From positions 310,001-374,000 of the forward strand of contig NZ_CP074128.1 of the NCBI RefSeq assembly GCF_018282095.1: a stretch of DNA of 64,000 nt, written 5' to 3'. Source of the stretch: Pseudovibrio brasiliensis (GTDB taxonomy: Bacteria > Pseudomonadota > Alphaproteobacteria > Rhizobiales > Stappiaceae). The notes beneath the pieces are model-generated. The model was not told where the DNA came from. It saw only the letters and a program-made list of their open reading frames with translations, and made no database searches. The position numbers were made by a program, and so were the translations under genes. Shown piece by piece: positions 45,746 through 55,291 of this stretch (position 1 is the stretch's first letter; each line of letters starts with the position of its first letter).

Positions 45746-46758
45746 CTTATGAAGCTCCGGTTCTGGAAGTTGAAGGCCTGCATTTACACTTTCCGCTCAA
45801 AAGAACCCTCTTCGACGCAATTCAACGCAAAGAAAAACGCATCGTCAAAGCCCTCAATGGGGTTAGCCTTGAGGTAAAACGGGGTGAAACCCTTGGCATT
45901 GTTGGTGAATCTGGCTGCGGAAAGTCCACTCTAGCACGCTGTCTGGCTCGTCTTTATGAGGCAGACAAAGGCACCATTCGCTATGACGGGCAAGAGGTTG
46001 CCGCCAAAGATGCTGGCGCATTGCGGGAGTATAACCGCAAGGTCCAGATGATGTTTCAGGACCCTTACTCCTCCCTCAATCCCCGCATGACAGTGCGGCA
46101 AGTGCTGAGCGAAGCCCTGCGCGTTCACAACATGCGTCCTTCTGAGCAGATCGAGACCCGCATTGCCGAGCTGCTGGATCTGGTCCGTCTGCCGCAAGAT
46201 GCTGCGGATAAGCTCCCGCACGAGTTTTCAGGAGGACAACGCCAACGCATTGCCATTGCACGTGCTTTGTCGGTGGAGCCGGAGGTGCTTGTGGCAGATG
46301 AGCTGGTGTCAGCGCTGGATGTTTCCGTGCAGGCGCAGGTGGTGAACTTGCTGCTGGAGCTGCAGGAAAAGCTGGGCCTGACGATCCTGTTCGTGGCCCA
46401 TGACCTCAGACTTGTGCGCCATGTATCCCACAGGGTTGCGGTGATTTATCTGGGATCAATTGTTGAGATCGGAGACTCCGAACAGCTCTTCAACGCCCCA
46501 AGACACCCCTACTCCAAGGCTCTTCTGGCAGCAGCGCCTTCTCTTGATCCCGACAAACGCCATACTCGCCCGTCAATCTCCGGCGAACTACCCAGCCCTC
46601 TCAATGTACCCAAGGGCTGTGCATTCCATGCCAGATGTCCCCATGCATCGGGCCGGTGCCAGAGCGAGATTCCCAGATTGAGGGCAATGGACGAGCTGGG
46701 TAAAGTGGCTTGTCATCATGCCGAAGCTCTTTTATCAGCGACGAACCCCATCAAATAG
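45742..46758 (+). CDS. ABC transporter ATPase (DppF type)
   Basis: A 338-residue second ATPase. Walker A is GESGCGKS, the signature FSGGQRQRIAIARAL and Walker B VLVADELVSALD, in which the usual Pro after Glu is replaced by Leu. The C-terminal GCAFHARCPHASGRC is the oligopeptide cysteine region. The stop is 11 bases from the aminopeptidase start. Confidence 0.95.
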   Translation: MTYEAPVLEVEGLHLHFPLKRTLFDAIQRKEKRIVKALNGVSLEVKRGETLGIVGESGCGKSTLARCLARLYEADKGTIRYDGQEVAAKDAGALREYNRKVQMMFQDPYSSLNPRMTVRQVLSEALRVHNMRPSEQIETRIAELLDLVRLPQDAADKLPHEFSGGQRQRIAIARALSVEPEVLVADELVSALDVSVQAQVVNLLLELQEKLGLTILFVAHDLRLVRHVSHRVAVIYLGSIVEIGDSEQLFNAPRHPYSKALLAAAPSLDPDKRHTRPSISGELPSPLNVPKGCAFHARCPHASGRCQSEIPRLRAMDELGKVACHHAEALLSATNPIK

Positions 46759-46769
46759 CCGAGCAGAAA

Positions 46770-48575
46770 ATGTTGGAAAATCAGAAGTTTGAGACAACCA
46801 CAGACCGCTTGAACCTCATCCGCGCCGAGTTGAAGAACAAGGGGCTGGACGGAGTTATCATCCCCCGGTTTGATGAGCATCAGGGGGAATATTGTGCCCC
46901 GCATGATGAGCGACTGGCATGGGCAACAGGCTTCACCGGCTCTGCTGGCCTCGCAATTATCACGGCAGATCAAGCGGTTATGTTTGTTGACGGCCGCTAT
47001 ACAGTGCAAGTACGCAACCAATGCAGCAGTGATCTGTTCTCCTACCAGCATATCTTTGATGAACCACTGGAAAACTGGATTTCCGCCAATATGAAGGCCG
47101 GTCAGCAAATCGGCGTTGATCCGATGCTTATCCCCTCCGCATGGTGGGATCGCTTTGCAGGCGGAGCAGAAGATGCAGGTGCAGCACTGGTCGCCACCAC
47201 CAGCAATATCATTGATGCAGTCTGGGCTGATCAACCGGAAAAACCACTCTCGCCAATCACACCGTATTCCCTTGAAAACGCTGGTAAAACCAGCCTGGAG
47301 AAACGCTCTGAGATTGCCGAGCAGCTGAAGGATGCAGGCGCAAAAGTGCTGGTGGAAACCCAACCAGACAACATCGCCTGGCTTTTAAACGTGCGCGGTG
47401 ATGATGTGGAGTTCAACCCTATCCCGCATTCCTTCCTGCTTCTGAAAGATGATGGTTCCGCTAATTGGTTCGTCGATTCCCGTAAGCTTTCCAACGACTT
47501 GAGCGAGTATGAACTGGAGAATATTGAGACCGCAGACCCATCCAGCTTCATTAGCTCACTGGAGAATATGACGGGTGAAGGCACGCAGGTTCTCATCGAT
47601 CCGATGTTCTCCCCCGTCGCCACCCGCCTCGCGGTTCAGGCTGCTGGTGGTGTTCCTGTGATGAAACCGGGAGCTGTTACTCTCACCAAGGCGAAGAAAA
47701 ATGATAGCGAACTCAGAGGGTTGCGCGATTGCCATATACGAGATGGTATCGCGTGGACCGAGTTCTCTGCTTGGCTGAAACGGGAAGTTCCACAGCGCGC
47801 TGAAGCGGGTGATCCGGTGCATGAGCTGGAAGCGGAGGAGCGCATCCTGATAGAGCGCCAACGCCAGAAAGACTTTGTATATCCGAGCTTTAGAAGTATT
47901 TCGGCCGCCGCTGGCAATGCCGCCATGTGCCACTACGCAGCCACGGAAGCGTCCAACACAGCGATCCTGCCTGAGAACACTTACCTGCTGGATTCTGGCG
48001 GTCAGTATCAGGACGGCACCACCGACGCGACGCGTACCTTTGCATTTACGGAAACATCTGAGGAGTTCAAACGCGCCTACACCGCTGTTTTCAAAGGCTT
48101 TGTCGCGCTTGCATCCCTGCGGTTTCCCAAAGGCACGCAAGGCCATCACATCGATGGTTTCGCCCGCCGTCCACTTTGGGAACTGGGTCTGGACTACGAC
48201 CACGGCACCGGCCACGGCATCGGCCACTTCCTCTCCGTCCACGAACAACCACAGCGCATCGGCAAACCATACAATCCGGTGGATCTGGTCGCGGGCATGG
48301 TGATGTCTATTGAACCGGGATATTACGTTGCAGATCAATACGGTATCCGGATTGAGAACCTCTTTGAGATTGTTGAAGAAGACGATGGTTTCCTTGTGTT
48401 CCAAAACCTCTCTTACATCCCGATCGAGCCGCAGATGCTCAACATGGTTGATCTGACACGAGCGGAAATCAAATGGCTTGGCGACTACAATGCTGATTTG
48501 AAACGGGTTTTTGGCCCGGAACTGAGCCCGGACGCCTATGACTACCTGATGCGCTGTACTGAACTACCGGAATAA
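46770..48575 (+). CDS. X-Pro aminopeptidase (M24B, long form)
   Basis: A 601-residue aminopeptidase P of the long, eukaryote-like (XPNPEP1) type with two creatinase-like N-terminal domains and a C-terminal pita-bread domain. Metal ligands are in LLDSGGQYQDGTTDATRTF (Asp pair), GTGHGIGHFLSVHE (His), MSIEPGYY (Glu) and GIRIENLFEI (Glu). It removes the first residue from peptides with proline in second place, in the cytoplasm. Being the last gene of the peptide-transporter operon, it should degrade the imported peptides. A frame open from 46710 overlaps the ATPase gene and is less likely as the start. Confidence 0.93.
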   Translation: MLENQKFETTTDRLNLIRAELKNKGLDGVIIPRFDEHQGEYCAPHDERLAWATGFTGSAGLAIITADQAVMFVDGRYTVQVRNQCSSDLFSYQHIFDEPLENWISANMKAGQQIGVDPMLIPSAWWDRFAGGAEDAGAALVATTSNIIDAVWADQPEKPLSPITPYSLENAGKTSLEKRSEIAEQLKDAGAKVLVETQPDNIAWLLNVRGDDVEFNPIPHSFLLLKDDGSANWFVDSRKLSNDLSEYELENIETADPSSFISSLENMTGEGTQVLIDPMFSPVATRLAVQAAGGVPVMKPGAVTLTKAKKNDSELRGLRDCHIRDGIAWTEFSAWLKREVPQRAEAGDPVHELEAEERILIERQRQKDFVYPSFRSISAAAGNAAMCHYAATEASNTAILPENTYLLDSGGQYQDGTTDATRTFAFTETSEEFKRAYTAVFKGFVALASLRFPKGTQGHHIDGFARRPLWELGLDYDHGTGHGIGHFLSVHEQPQRIGKPYNPVDLVAGMVMSIEPGYYVADQYGIRIENLFEIVEEDDGFLVFQNLSYIPIEPQMLNMVDLTRAEIKWLGDYNADLKRVFGPELSPDAYDYLMRCTELPE

Positions 48576-48593
48576 GCGCAGCCTTTGAAGTAT

Positions 48594-48629
48594 AAAAAAA
48601 GCCCCGCAGAGCGTGAAGCTCTGCGGGGC
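48594..48629 (-). terminator. strong terminator of the gamma-glutamyl operon
   Basis: A perfect 12-bp stem (48601-48612 with 48618-48629, loop GTGAA) is followed on the minus strand by seven T's (aaaaaaa at 48594-48600). It lies 26 bases beyond the alcohol dehydrogenase stop and also blocks read-through from the plus-strand aminopeptidase gene. Confidence 0.92.
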
Positions 48630-48654
48630 TAATCAGTTGGTGCTCAACAGGAAA

Positions 48655-49818
48655 TCAGGCGGAAACCTGTTCCCCGATGGCCTCAATGAGTAGAGCTTTC
48701 GCGGCCTCCAGCGTCAGCTCTACAGGGTTGCCACCGGCACTTGGATCCTTGATCGCTTCTTCCGCCAGCACGTCGATCTTGTCAGTGCCAACGCCCAGCT
48801 CGCTCAAGGTCTCCGGAACGCCCATGTCCGCCCGCATTTTCATAACAAAATCAAAGAAGCCGTCGAATCCGCCCTCGATATCGAGATAAGCCGCCAGCTT
48901 CTCGATGCGCTCTTCAATTGCACCACGGTTAAACTTCAACACAGTCGGCATAATCACAGCATTGGTCAGGCCATGGTGAGTGTTGTAAACCGCACCAACC
49001 GGGTGAGCCAGCGCGTGAATGCCGCCAAGGCCTTTCTGGAAGGCCACCGCGCCCATAGCTGCCGCACTCATCATGTGGCCGCGCGCTTCGATATCATTAG
49101 GATTTTCAACGACTTTCGGCAGGTTTTCTTTCACAAGACGCATGCCTTCTAGTGCGATACCCTGTGACATCGGATGGTAGAACGGAGAGCTGTACGCTTC
49201 CAGACAGTGCACAAACGCATCAATGCCAGTGCCCACAGTGATCATCTTCGGCATGCCGACAGTCAGCTCTGGATCACAGATCACAACGCTTGGCAGGATC
49301 TTCGGATGGAAGATGATCTTCTTGACGTGGCTCTCTGAGTTGGTGATCACACTCGCACGGCCAACTTCAGAACCGGTACCAGCCGTTGTTGGAACTGCGA
49401 TATTCGGATAGATCGCATCCGCATCCGCACGGGTCCACCAGTCACCAATGTCCTCAAAATCCCAGACCGGTCGGGTTTGACCTGCCATGAATGCGATCAG
49501 CTTGCCCAGATCAAGACCAGAGCCACCACCAAACGCGATAACACCATCATGCCCACCAGCCTTGAAGGCTGCAACGCCTGCTTCCAGGTTGATTTCAGTC
49601 GGGTTTGGATCAACCTCACTGAACATGGCGCGGCCAAGGCCAGCTTCTTCCATCACGTCCAAAGTGCTTGCGGTAACTGGCAGGTTTGCCAGGCCCTTAT
49701 CGGTTACAAGCAAAGGCTTTTTGATGCCTGCAGCTGCACAAGCCTCAGCGAGTTCCTTAATGCGTCCTGCACCAAAGCGGATTGCGGTTGGGTAGCTCCA
49801 GTTTGCTGTCAACGTCAT
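48655..49818 (-). CDS. iron-containing alcohol dehydrogenase
   Basis: A 387-residue group III alcohol dehydrogenase from ATG 49818; a longer open frame upstream runs into the aldehyde dehydrogenase gene. FGGGSGLDLGKLIAFM binds NAD(P). The metal ligands are likely Asp in VPTTAGTGSEVG and neighbouring region plus His residues in GGIHALAHPVGAVYNTHHG. It would oxidise a primary alcohol to an aldehyde. It starts five bases after the aldehyde dehydrogenase stop, so the two should act in sequence on the same compound. Confidence 0.93.
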   Translation of the reverse strand: MTLTANWSYPTAIRFGAGRIKELAEACAAAGIKKPLLVTDKGLANLPVTASTLDVMEEAGLGRAMFSEVDPNPTEINLEAGVAAFKAGGHDGVIAFGGGSGLDLGKLIAFMAGQTRPVWDFEDIGDWWTRADADAIYPNIAVPTTAGTGSEVGRASVITNSESHVKKIIFHPKILPSVVICDPELTVGMPKMITVGTGIDAFVHCLEAYSSPFYHPMSQGIALEGMRLVKENLPKVVENPNDIEARGHMMSAAAMGAVAFQKGLGGIHALAHPVGAVYNTHHGLTNAVIMPTVLKFNRGAIEERIEKLAAYLDIEGGFDGFFDFVMKMRADMGVPETLSELGVGTDKIDVLAEEAIKDPSAGGNPVELTLEAAKALLIEAIGEQVSA

Positions 49819-49823
49819 TGTTC

Positions 49824-51206
49824 TTATGCCTTTTTGAGGTGGTAGGATTTTGGACGGGTCAGGTTCTGATAGCCGATCTCTGAGAGTGCACCACCGCGAC
49901 CAGTGTCTTTGCAGCCGGTCCAGCACAGCGCCGGATCCAGATAGTCAGCGCGGTTCATGAAGACAGTGCCTGTCTCAATCTGCGCACCAATTTTTGCTGC
50001 CCGTGCAGGATCTTGGGTCCAAAGAGAGGCTGTCAGGCCGTAATGGCTGTCGTTCATCAGGCGGATCGCTTCTTTGTCGCTCTCCACTTTCATGATGCCG
50101 ACCACTGGGCCAAAGCTCTCTTCGCGCATCAATTCCATGTCGTGATTTACATCCACGAGGATCTGCGGAGCCAGATAGGCACCGCCATCATCTTCAGGGA
50201 AGAGACCTGCGTCGATCATCGGCTTCGCGCCCTGCTCAACCGCATCCGCCACTTGCTTACGCACCAGTTCCGCAAAGCGCACGTTTGCCATAGGGCCAAT
50301 GGTGGTTTTCTCATCCAGCGGGTTGCCGAGCTTGTAGCCGGAAACGATCTCGACAGCCTTCTTCACGAATGCATCGTATTTGGAAGAATGCACGTAGATG
50401 CGCTCGATGCCGCAGCAGCACTGGCCGGAATTGAACATGGCCCCATCAATGAGGGTTTCAGCAGCTGCCTCAACATCCGCATCATCCATCACGTAACCCG
50501 GATCTTTACCGCCCAATTCAAGGCCAAGGCCTGTGAAGGTACCAGCAGCAGCGATCTCCATCGCACGGCCACCGCCAACAGAGCCAGTGAAGTTCACAAA
50601 GCCGAAATTGCGGCCTGCGATCAGGTGAGAAGTGGTATCGTGATCCAGGAACAGGTTCTGGAATACCTCTGCCGGAACACCTGCTTCTGCAAAGGCACTC
50701 GCCATGCGCTCGCCAACCAAAAGGGTCTGGGTCGCGTGTTTCAGGATCACGGCGTTACCGGCGATCAGCGCTGGAGCCACTGTGTTGATCGCGGTCATGT
50801 AGGGATAGTTCCATGGTGCGATCACCAGAATGACGCCGTGAGGTTCCTTCTCGATGCGGCGCTCGAAGTTGTCGCTCTCTTCCGCGATGATCGGCTTCAG
50901 GCTTTCTTCCGCGATCTTTGCCATGTATGAGGCGCGCTCGTTAAAGCCGCCGAACTCGCCGCCATAACGAACTGGACGGCCCATCATCTTTGCAAGTTCC
51001 GGAACGATTTCGTCGTTCTGTTCACCAATCTTAGCAACGCCAGCCATCACCAACTTGATGCGCTCTTCGAGTGGGCGTGCAGCCCACTCTTTCTGCGCCC
51101 TCTTGGCACTGGCAATGACGGCTTCTGCTTCTTTCTGGCTTGCCACCGGACGTTCTGCAAACACAGAACCATCTACCGGCGAAATACATTTTAGTGTTTT
51201 TGTCAT
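49824..51206 (-). CDS. aldehyde dehydrogenase (NAD(P)-dependent)
   Basis: A 460-residue aldehyde dehydrogenase from ATG 51206 (GTG 51224 is an alternative). The cofactor loop is FVNFTGSVGGGRAMEI, the catalytic Glu lies in GLELGGKDPGYV and the nucleophile in FNSGQCCCGIERIYV, a cysteine triplet. It turns an aldehyde into an acid. Placed between a gamma-glutamyl ligase-like enzyme and an alcohol dehydrogenase, it probably corresponds in role to PuuC. Confidence 0.93.
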   Translation of the reverse strand: MTKTLKCISPVDGSVFAERPVASQKEAEAVIASAKRAQKEWAARPLEERIKLVMAGVAKIGEQNDEIVPELAKMMGRPVRYGGEFGGFNERASYMAKIAEESLKPIIAEESDNFERRIEKEPHGVILVIAPWNYPYMTAINTVAPALIAGNAVILKHATQTLLVGERMASAFAEAGVPAEVFQNLFLDHDTTSHLIAGRNFGFVNFTGSVGGGRAMEIAAAGTFTGLGLELGGKDPGYVMDDADVEAAAETLIDGAMFNSGQCCCGIERIYVHSSKYDAFVKKAVEIVSGYKLGNPLDEKTTIGPMANVRFAELVRKQVADAVEQGAKPMIDAGLFPEDDGGAYLAPQILVDVNHDMELMREESFGPVVGIMKVESDKEAIRLMNDSHYGLTASLWTQDPARAAKIGAQIETGTVFMNRADYLDPALCWTGCKDTGRGGALSEIGYQNLTRPKSYHLKKA

Positions 51207-51241
51207 GGTCAACTCATCATTCACAGCAATTGCTGTTCACA

Positions 51242-52639
51242 TCAGGCCCGTTCAAATCCGCGTGCAACCTCCCAATCAGTTACACGGCGGTCATATTCAT
51301 CCTGCTCGATCTTGGCGGCATGTGCGTAGTGATCAACCACATCGCCACCAAAAGCATCACGAAGCATTTCGGAGGTTTTCATTGCAACTGCGGCATCGCG
51401 CAGGGTTGTTGGAATTTCACGCGCACCTTCGCCGCCATAGGCATCACCTCTGAACTCAGGCTCCAGCTCCATTTCCTTCTCGATACCGTCAATGCCAGCA
51501 GCCAAAAGGGCGGCCATCGCCAGATATGGGTTCAGGTCTGCGCCGCCAACGCGGCACTCAACACGTACGGCTTTGGTGCCATCACCACACACGCGGTAAC
51601 CTGCGGTGCGGTTATCCATGCTCCAGATCGCTTTGGTTGGCGCAAACGTGCCAGCTGCAAAGCGTTTGTAGGAGTTGATGTTTGGGGCGAGGAAATAGGT
51701 AATTGCATCAGCGTGCTTCAAAAGACCTGCCAAATAGTGGCGCATCATTTTGGACATACCGTACTCACCAGATGGATCGTAGAACAGAGACTCGCCGTCC
51801 TTGCCCCACAGCGACTGGTGCACGTGAGAAGAGCTGCCGGCTGCATCATAGTTCCATTTAGCCATGAAGCTCACGCTCTGGCCTTGCTGCCAGGCGATCT
51901 CTTTACAGCCGTTTTTGATGATGGAATGGCGATCAGCCATGGTCAGCGCATCGGAATAGCGGACGTTGATTTCTTCCTGGCCGGCATCTGCTTCACCCTT
52001 GGAGCATTCGACCGGAATGTCAGCACCATTGAGACCGTTGCGGATGGCACGCATCACGTTCTCTTCCTTGGTGGTTTGGAAGATGTGATAGTCTTCGTTG
52101 TAAGCGGAAATCGGAGACATTCCGCGGTAGCCCTTGGAATGGGCTTCTTCAAAACTCTCTTTAAAGAGGAAGAACTCCAGCTCTGTTGCCATGTTCGCGG
52201 TCATGCCCATGCCTTCAAGGCGGTCAACCTGGCGTTTCAAAATGGCGCGTGGAGAATGTGGAACCTCTTTGTGGGTATGGTGGTCCAGCACATCGCACAG
52301 TACCAGTGCGGTGCCTTCCAACCACGGAATAACGCGCAAGGTGGCAAGGTCTGGCTTCATGACGTAGTCGCCATAGCCTGCTTCCCAGCTTGTGGCCTTG
52401 TAGCCGTCCGGAGTTGCCATCTCCATGTCGGTTGCAAGTAGATAGTTACAACTGTGGGTCTCTTCCCAGGCGCTGTTCACGAAGAATTCTGCCTGAAAAC
52501 GCTTGCCCATCAGGCGGCCCTGCATGTCCACCTGTGCTGCAATCACTGTGTCAATCTCACCGGCATCGACCAGCTCGCGAAGCTCGTCGAGGGTCAGTTT
52601 TCCGGTTCTACGTGTCTTTTTGGTTTCTTCTCGCAACAT
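51242..52639 (-). CDS. glutamine synthetase-like gamma-glutamylamide ligase (PuuA type)
   Basis: A 465-residue glutamine-synthetase-family enzyme. The N-terminal beta-grasp has VIAAQVDMQGRLMGKRF; catalytic metal and ATP segments include ATELEFFLFKESFEEA, AGSSSHVHQSLW and PNINSYKRFAAGTFAP. The lack of the adenylylation-site and glutamine-synthetase-specific loops points to the PuuA/GlnA-like group, which joins glutamate through its gamma-carboxyl to an amine. With alcohol and aldehyde dehydrogenases downstream, an amino alcohol such as ethanolamine is a plausible partner. The ATG at 52639 is clear but its ribosome site is weak. Confidence 0.93.
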   Translation of the reverse strand: MLREETKKTRRTGKLTLDELRELVDAGEIDTVIAAQVDMQGRLMGKRFQAEFFVNSAWEETHSCNYLLATDMEMATPDGYKATSWEAGYGDYVMKPDLATLRVIPWLEGTALVLCDVLDHHTHKEVPHSPRAILKRQVDRLEGMGMTANMATELEFFLFKESFEEAHSKGYRGMSPISAYNEDYHIFQTTKEENVMRAIRNGLNGADIPVECSKGEADAGQEEINVRYSDALTMADRHSIIKNGCKEIAWQQGQSVSFMAKWNYDAAGSSSHVHQSLWGKDGESLFYDPSGEYGMSKMMRHYLAGLLKHADAITYFLAPNINSYKRFAAGTFAPTKAIWSMDNRTAGYRVCGDGTKAVRVECRVGGADLNPYLAMAALLAAGIDGIEKEMELEPEFRGDAYGGEGAREIPTTLRDAAVAMKTSEMLRDAFGGDVVDHYAHAAKIEQDEYDRRVTDWEVARGFERA

Positions 52640-52770
52640 ACCTGTTCCCCGAGGACCCTGTTAAAGCGGCGGATGCCCTCGCCTCTCCTGCATGGCATCA
52701 CCGACACTGCTTACTCACTGTGTGGCTTGGTCAGCCCGGAACCCGGGCCGACCTTTCTTGGATAATCTGC

Positions 52771-53826
52771 TTAACCGTAGCGGTAAGGACGACCAGCCTT
52801 CGCCATTGCTGCGTTGTATTCCTTCAGGATCTTAACAACGCGCGCATTGCGCTCGGACTTGGCTGCAATCTCGTCCCAGAACTTCAGAGCTTCTGCTTCC
52901 ACAGTTGCCCACTCTTCATCAGGAATAGAGGTCAGCTCCAGCTTTTCACCCTGCGTACGCAGCTTCGCTTCACCTGCCCAGTACCAGTGCTGGCGATAGT
53001 AATGCGAGCTGTCCATGCACAGGTTGAAGAGGGTCTTCAGGTGGTCTGGCAGTTCGTTCCAACGCTCTTCGTTTGCGAAGTAAGATCCAGCCCACGCACC
53101 GGAGATGTTGTTGGTGAGGAAGTAGTTGGTCACATCAGCCCAGCCTACGGTGTAGTCCTCGGTGATGCCTGACCATGCAATACCGTCCAGTTCGCCGGTC
53201 TGCATTGCAACTTCAATGTCTTCCCATGGTAGGGTGACCGGAACAACGCCGAAGCGTGTCAGGAACTTACCTGCAGTTGGGAAGGTGAAGACGCGCTTGC
53301 CCTTGAGGTCTGCAAGGCTGCGGATCGGGTCTTTGGTTGCAAAGTGACAAGGATCCCAGGCACCAGCGGAAAGCCACTTAACGCCTTCTACTTCGCCATA
53401 AGCTTCTTCCCAGATTTCTTTCAAGCCCCAGTGGTTGAACAGGGCCGGAACATCAAGGCTGTAGCGGGAAGCGAATGGGAAATAGCCACCGAAAACAGAT
53501 ACATCTACTGGTGCTGCAATGGAGTCATCATCAGACTGCACAGCATCAATGGTGCCGCGCTGCATGGCGCGGAAAAGTTCACCGGTTGGTACCAGCTGGT
53601 CAGCGTAGTAAAGCTCGATTTCCATCTCACCATTTGCTGCCTTGTTGAAGGCATCAATGGATGGCTTGATTACGTGCTGTGCAAGCGCTGCACCTGCGTA
53701 TGTCTGAAGGCGCCACTTGATTGGGCGGCCCGCAGCATGAACAGCCGGTGCTGCAAGGGTAGATGCACCAGCAGCTGCGACGGTTGTCAAACCGGCTTTC
53801 TTAAGAAAATCACGTCTATTCGTCAT
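52771..53826 (-). CDS. TRAP transporter substrate-binding protein (TakP/DctP type)
   Basis: A 351-residue periplasmic receptor with a twin-arginine signal (NRRDFLKKAGL, cleavage near VHAAGR), as in TakP and related TRAP receptors. Conserved parts are FGGYFPFASRYSLDVPALFNHW, the DPCHFATKDPIRSLADLKGKR stretch with the clamp arginine and MQTGELDGIAWSG. The ATG at 53826 has GGGGAA upstream. It follows the permease genes here instead of leading them. The ligand is presumably the compound fed into the gamma-glutamyl route or one of its products. Confidence 0.9.
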   Translation of the reverse strand: MTNRRDFLKKAGLTTVAAAGASTLAAPAVHAAGRPIKWRLQTYAGAALAQHVIKPSIDAFNKAANGEMEIELYYADQLVPTGELFRAMQRGTIDAVQSDDDSIAAPVDVSVFGGYFPFASRYSLDVPALFNHWGLKEIWEEAYGEVEGVKWLSAGAWDPCHFATKDPIRSLADLKGKRVFTFPTAGKFLTRFGVVPVTLPWEDIEVAMQTGELDGIAWSGITEDYTVGWADVTNYFLTNNISGAWAGSYFANEERWNELPDHLKTLFNLCMDSSHYYRQHWYWAGEAKLRTQGEKLELTSIPDEEWATVEAEALKFWDEIAAKSERNARVVKILKEYNAAMAKAGRPYRYG

Positions 53827-53965
53827 ACTCAATTCCCCTTGGAATATGAATTTCTGGATCCCTCAGTACCGGTGGACTTTTTATTGCGAGGGGTGTGATT
53901 TTTATCTGTCTCCATCCGGAATTCTTGCATTACTTCAATGGTTACGCTGGTAAGCTCTCCTTATG

Positions 53966-55291
53966 TCAGCGTGCGTAATAAAGGTTCGGCAGCCAGAGCG
54001 CGATTTGCGGGAAGACCGTCACCAGACCCAAGCCAAACACCATGATTGCCACGAATGGAATGATGGACTTGTAGATGTCTGTCAGTGAGATTTCTGGCGG
54101 TGCCATGGCGCGCATCAGGAACAGGTTGTAGCCGAATGGCGGTGTCATGTAGGCGATCTGACAGGTGATGGTGTAAAGCACGCCGTACCAGACCAGATCG
54201 AACCCAAGCAGCTTAACCAGTGGGACGTACAACGGTGCTACGATCACCAGCATGGCGGTGTCATCCAGGAACATGCCCATCACGATGTAGGAGAGCTGCA
54301 TCAGCAGAAGGATCTCCCATGGGCTGAGGCCCAGATCACCCACGAAGAAGTTCTCAATCGCCCGCACAGCACCCAGACCGTCAAACACAGCGCCAAAGGC
54401 GAGTGCGGCCAGAATGATCCACATGAACATACAGCTGATCTGCAGTGTCTTTTCAGTGGTGATGTGCAGCAGGCGGAACGACAGGCGTCCTTTGAACCAT
54501 GCAGCAAGCGTTGCAGCGGTTGCGCCAACTGCGGAGCTTTCCACGAGGCTGGTCACGCCCATCAGGAACAGGCCGGTCATGGCAAAGAAGATGAACAGTG
54601 GGATCACACCGGCTTGCAGAAGGCGGATCTTTTCAGCCCATGTGATCTCTTTGCGCTCTTCTTCAGAAAGGGTTGGCCCCAGTTCTGGCTGAAGGCGGCA
54701 GCGGATGACGATGTACAGGATAAACAGACCTGCCAGTAGCAGACCCGGAATAGCACCTGCGAGCCAGAGCTTGCCCACTGGCTGGCGGGCAATCATGCCG
54801 TAAAGAACCAGAACCACACTTGGCGGCACGAGAATGCCCAGTGAGGAACCGGCCTGAATAACACCGGTCACCATCACCTTGTCATAGCCGCGACGCAGCA
54901 GTTCCGGCAGAGCGATGGTTGCGCCGATGGCCATACCGGCCACAGACAGACCGTTCATGGCGGAAATCATCACCATGAGGCCGACTGTGCCGATGGCCAA
55001 TCCACCATGCAGGCCACCTGTCCAGACATGGAACATCTTATAAAGATCTTCCGCGATGCCTGACTCAGAGAGCATATAGCCCATGAAAATGAACAGTGGC
55101 AGCGTGAGGAGCGGGTACCACTTCATCAGCTTCATACTGGCGGAGAAGGCAATTTCGGAGCCACCATCCCCCCACAGAAGCAGAGCGGCGATAACAGCAA
55201 CGGAACCAATTGCAGCAAAAACGCGTTGCCCGGTGAGGAGCATCAGCATCATGCTGGAGAACATCAAAATGGCGATCAGTTCATAACTCAT
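53966..55291 (-). CDS. TRAP transporter large permease (DctM)
   Basis: A 441-residue membrane protein with the DctM segments SAMNGLSVAGMAIGATIALP, SSLGILVPPSVVLVLYG and MTPPFGYNLFLMRAM. It overlaps the small permease gene by four bases and lies 139 bases before the binding-protein gene. Confidence 0.95.
   Translation of the reverse strand: MSYELIAILMFSSMMLMLLTGQRVFAAIGSVAVIAALLLWGDGGSEIAFSASMKLMKWYPLLTLPLFIFMGYMLSESGIAEDLYKMFHVWTGGLHGGLAIGTVGLMVMISAMNGLSVAGMAIGATIALPELLRRGYDKVMVTGVIQAGSSLGILVPPSVVLVLYGMIARQPVGKLWLAGAIPGLLLAGLFILYIVIRCRLQPELGPTLSEEERKEITWAEKIRLLQAGVIPLFIFFAMTGLFLMGVTSLVESSAVGATAATLAAWFKGRLSFRLLHITTEKTLQISCMFMWIILAALAFGAVFDGLGAVRAIENFFVGDLGLSPWEILLLMQLSYIVMGMFLDDTAMLVIVAPLYVPLVKLLGFDLVWYGVLYTITCQIAYMTPPFGYNLFLMRAMAPPEISLTDIYKSIIPFVAIMVFGLGLVTVFPQIALWLPNLYYAR

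Noticed and set aside
46710-46769. Longer N-terminus for the X-Pro aminopeptidase
   Set aside because: It would overlap the preceding ATPase gene by 49 bases and has no family similarity; ATG 46770 starts the conserved region.
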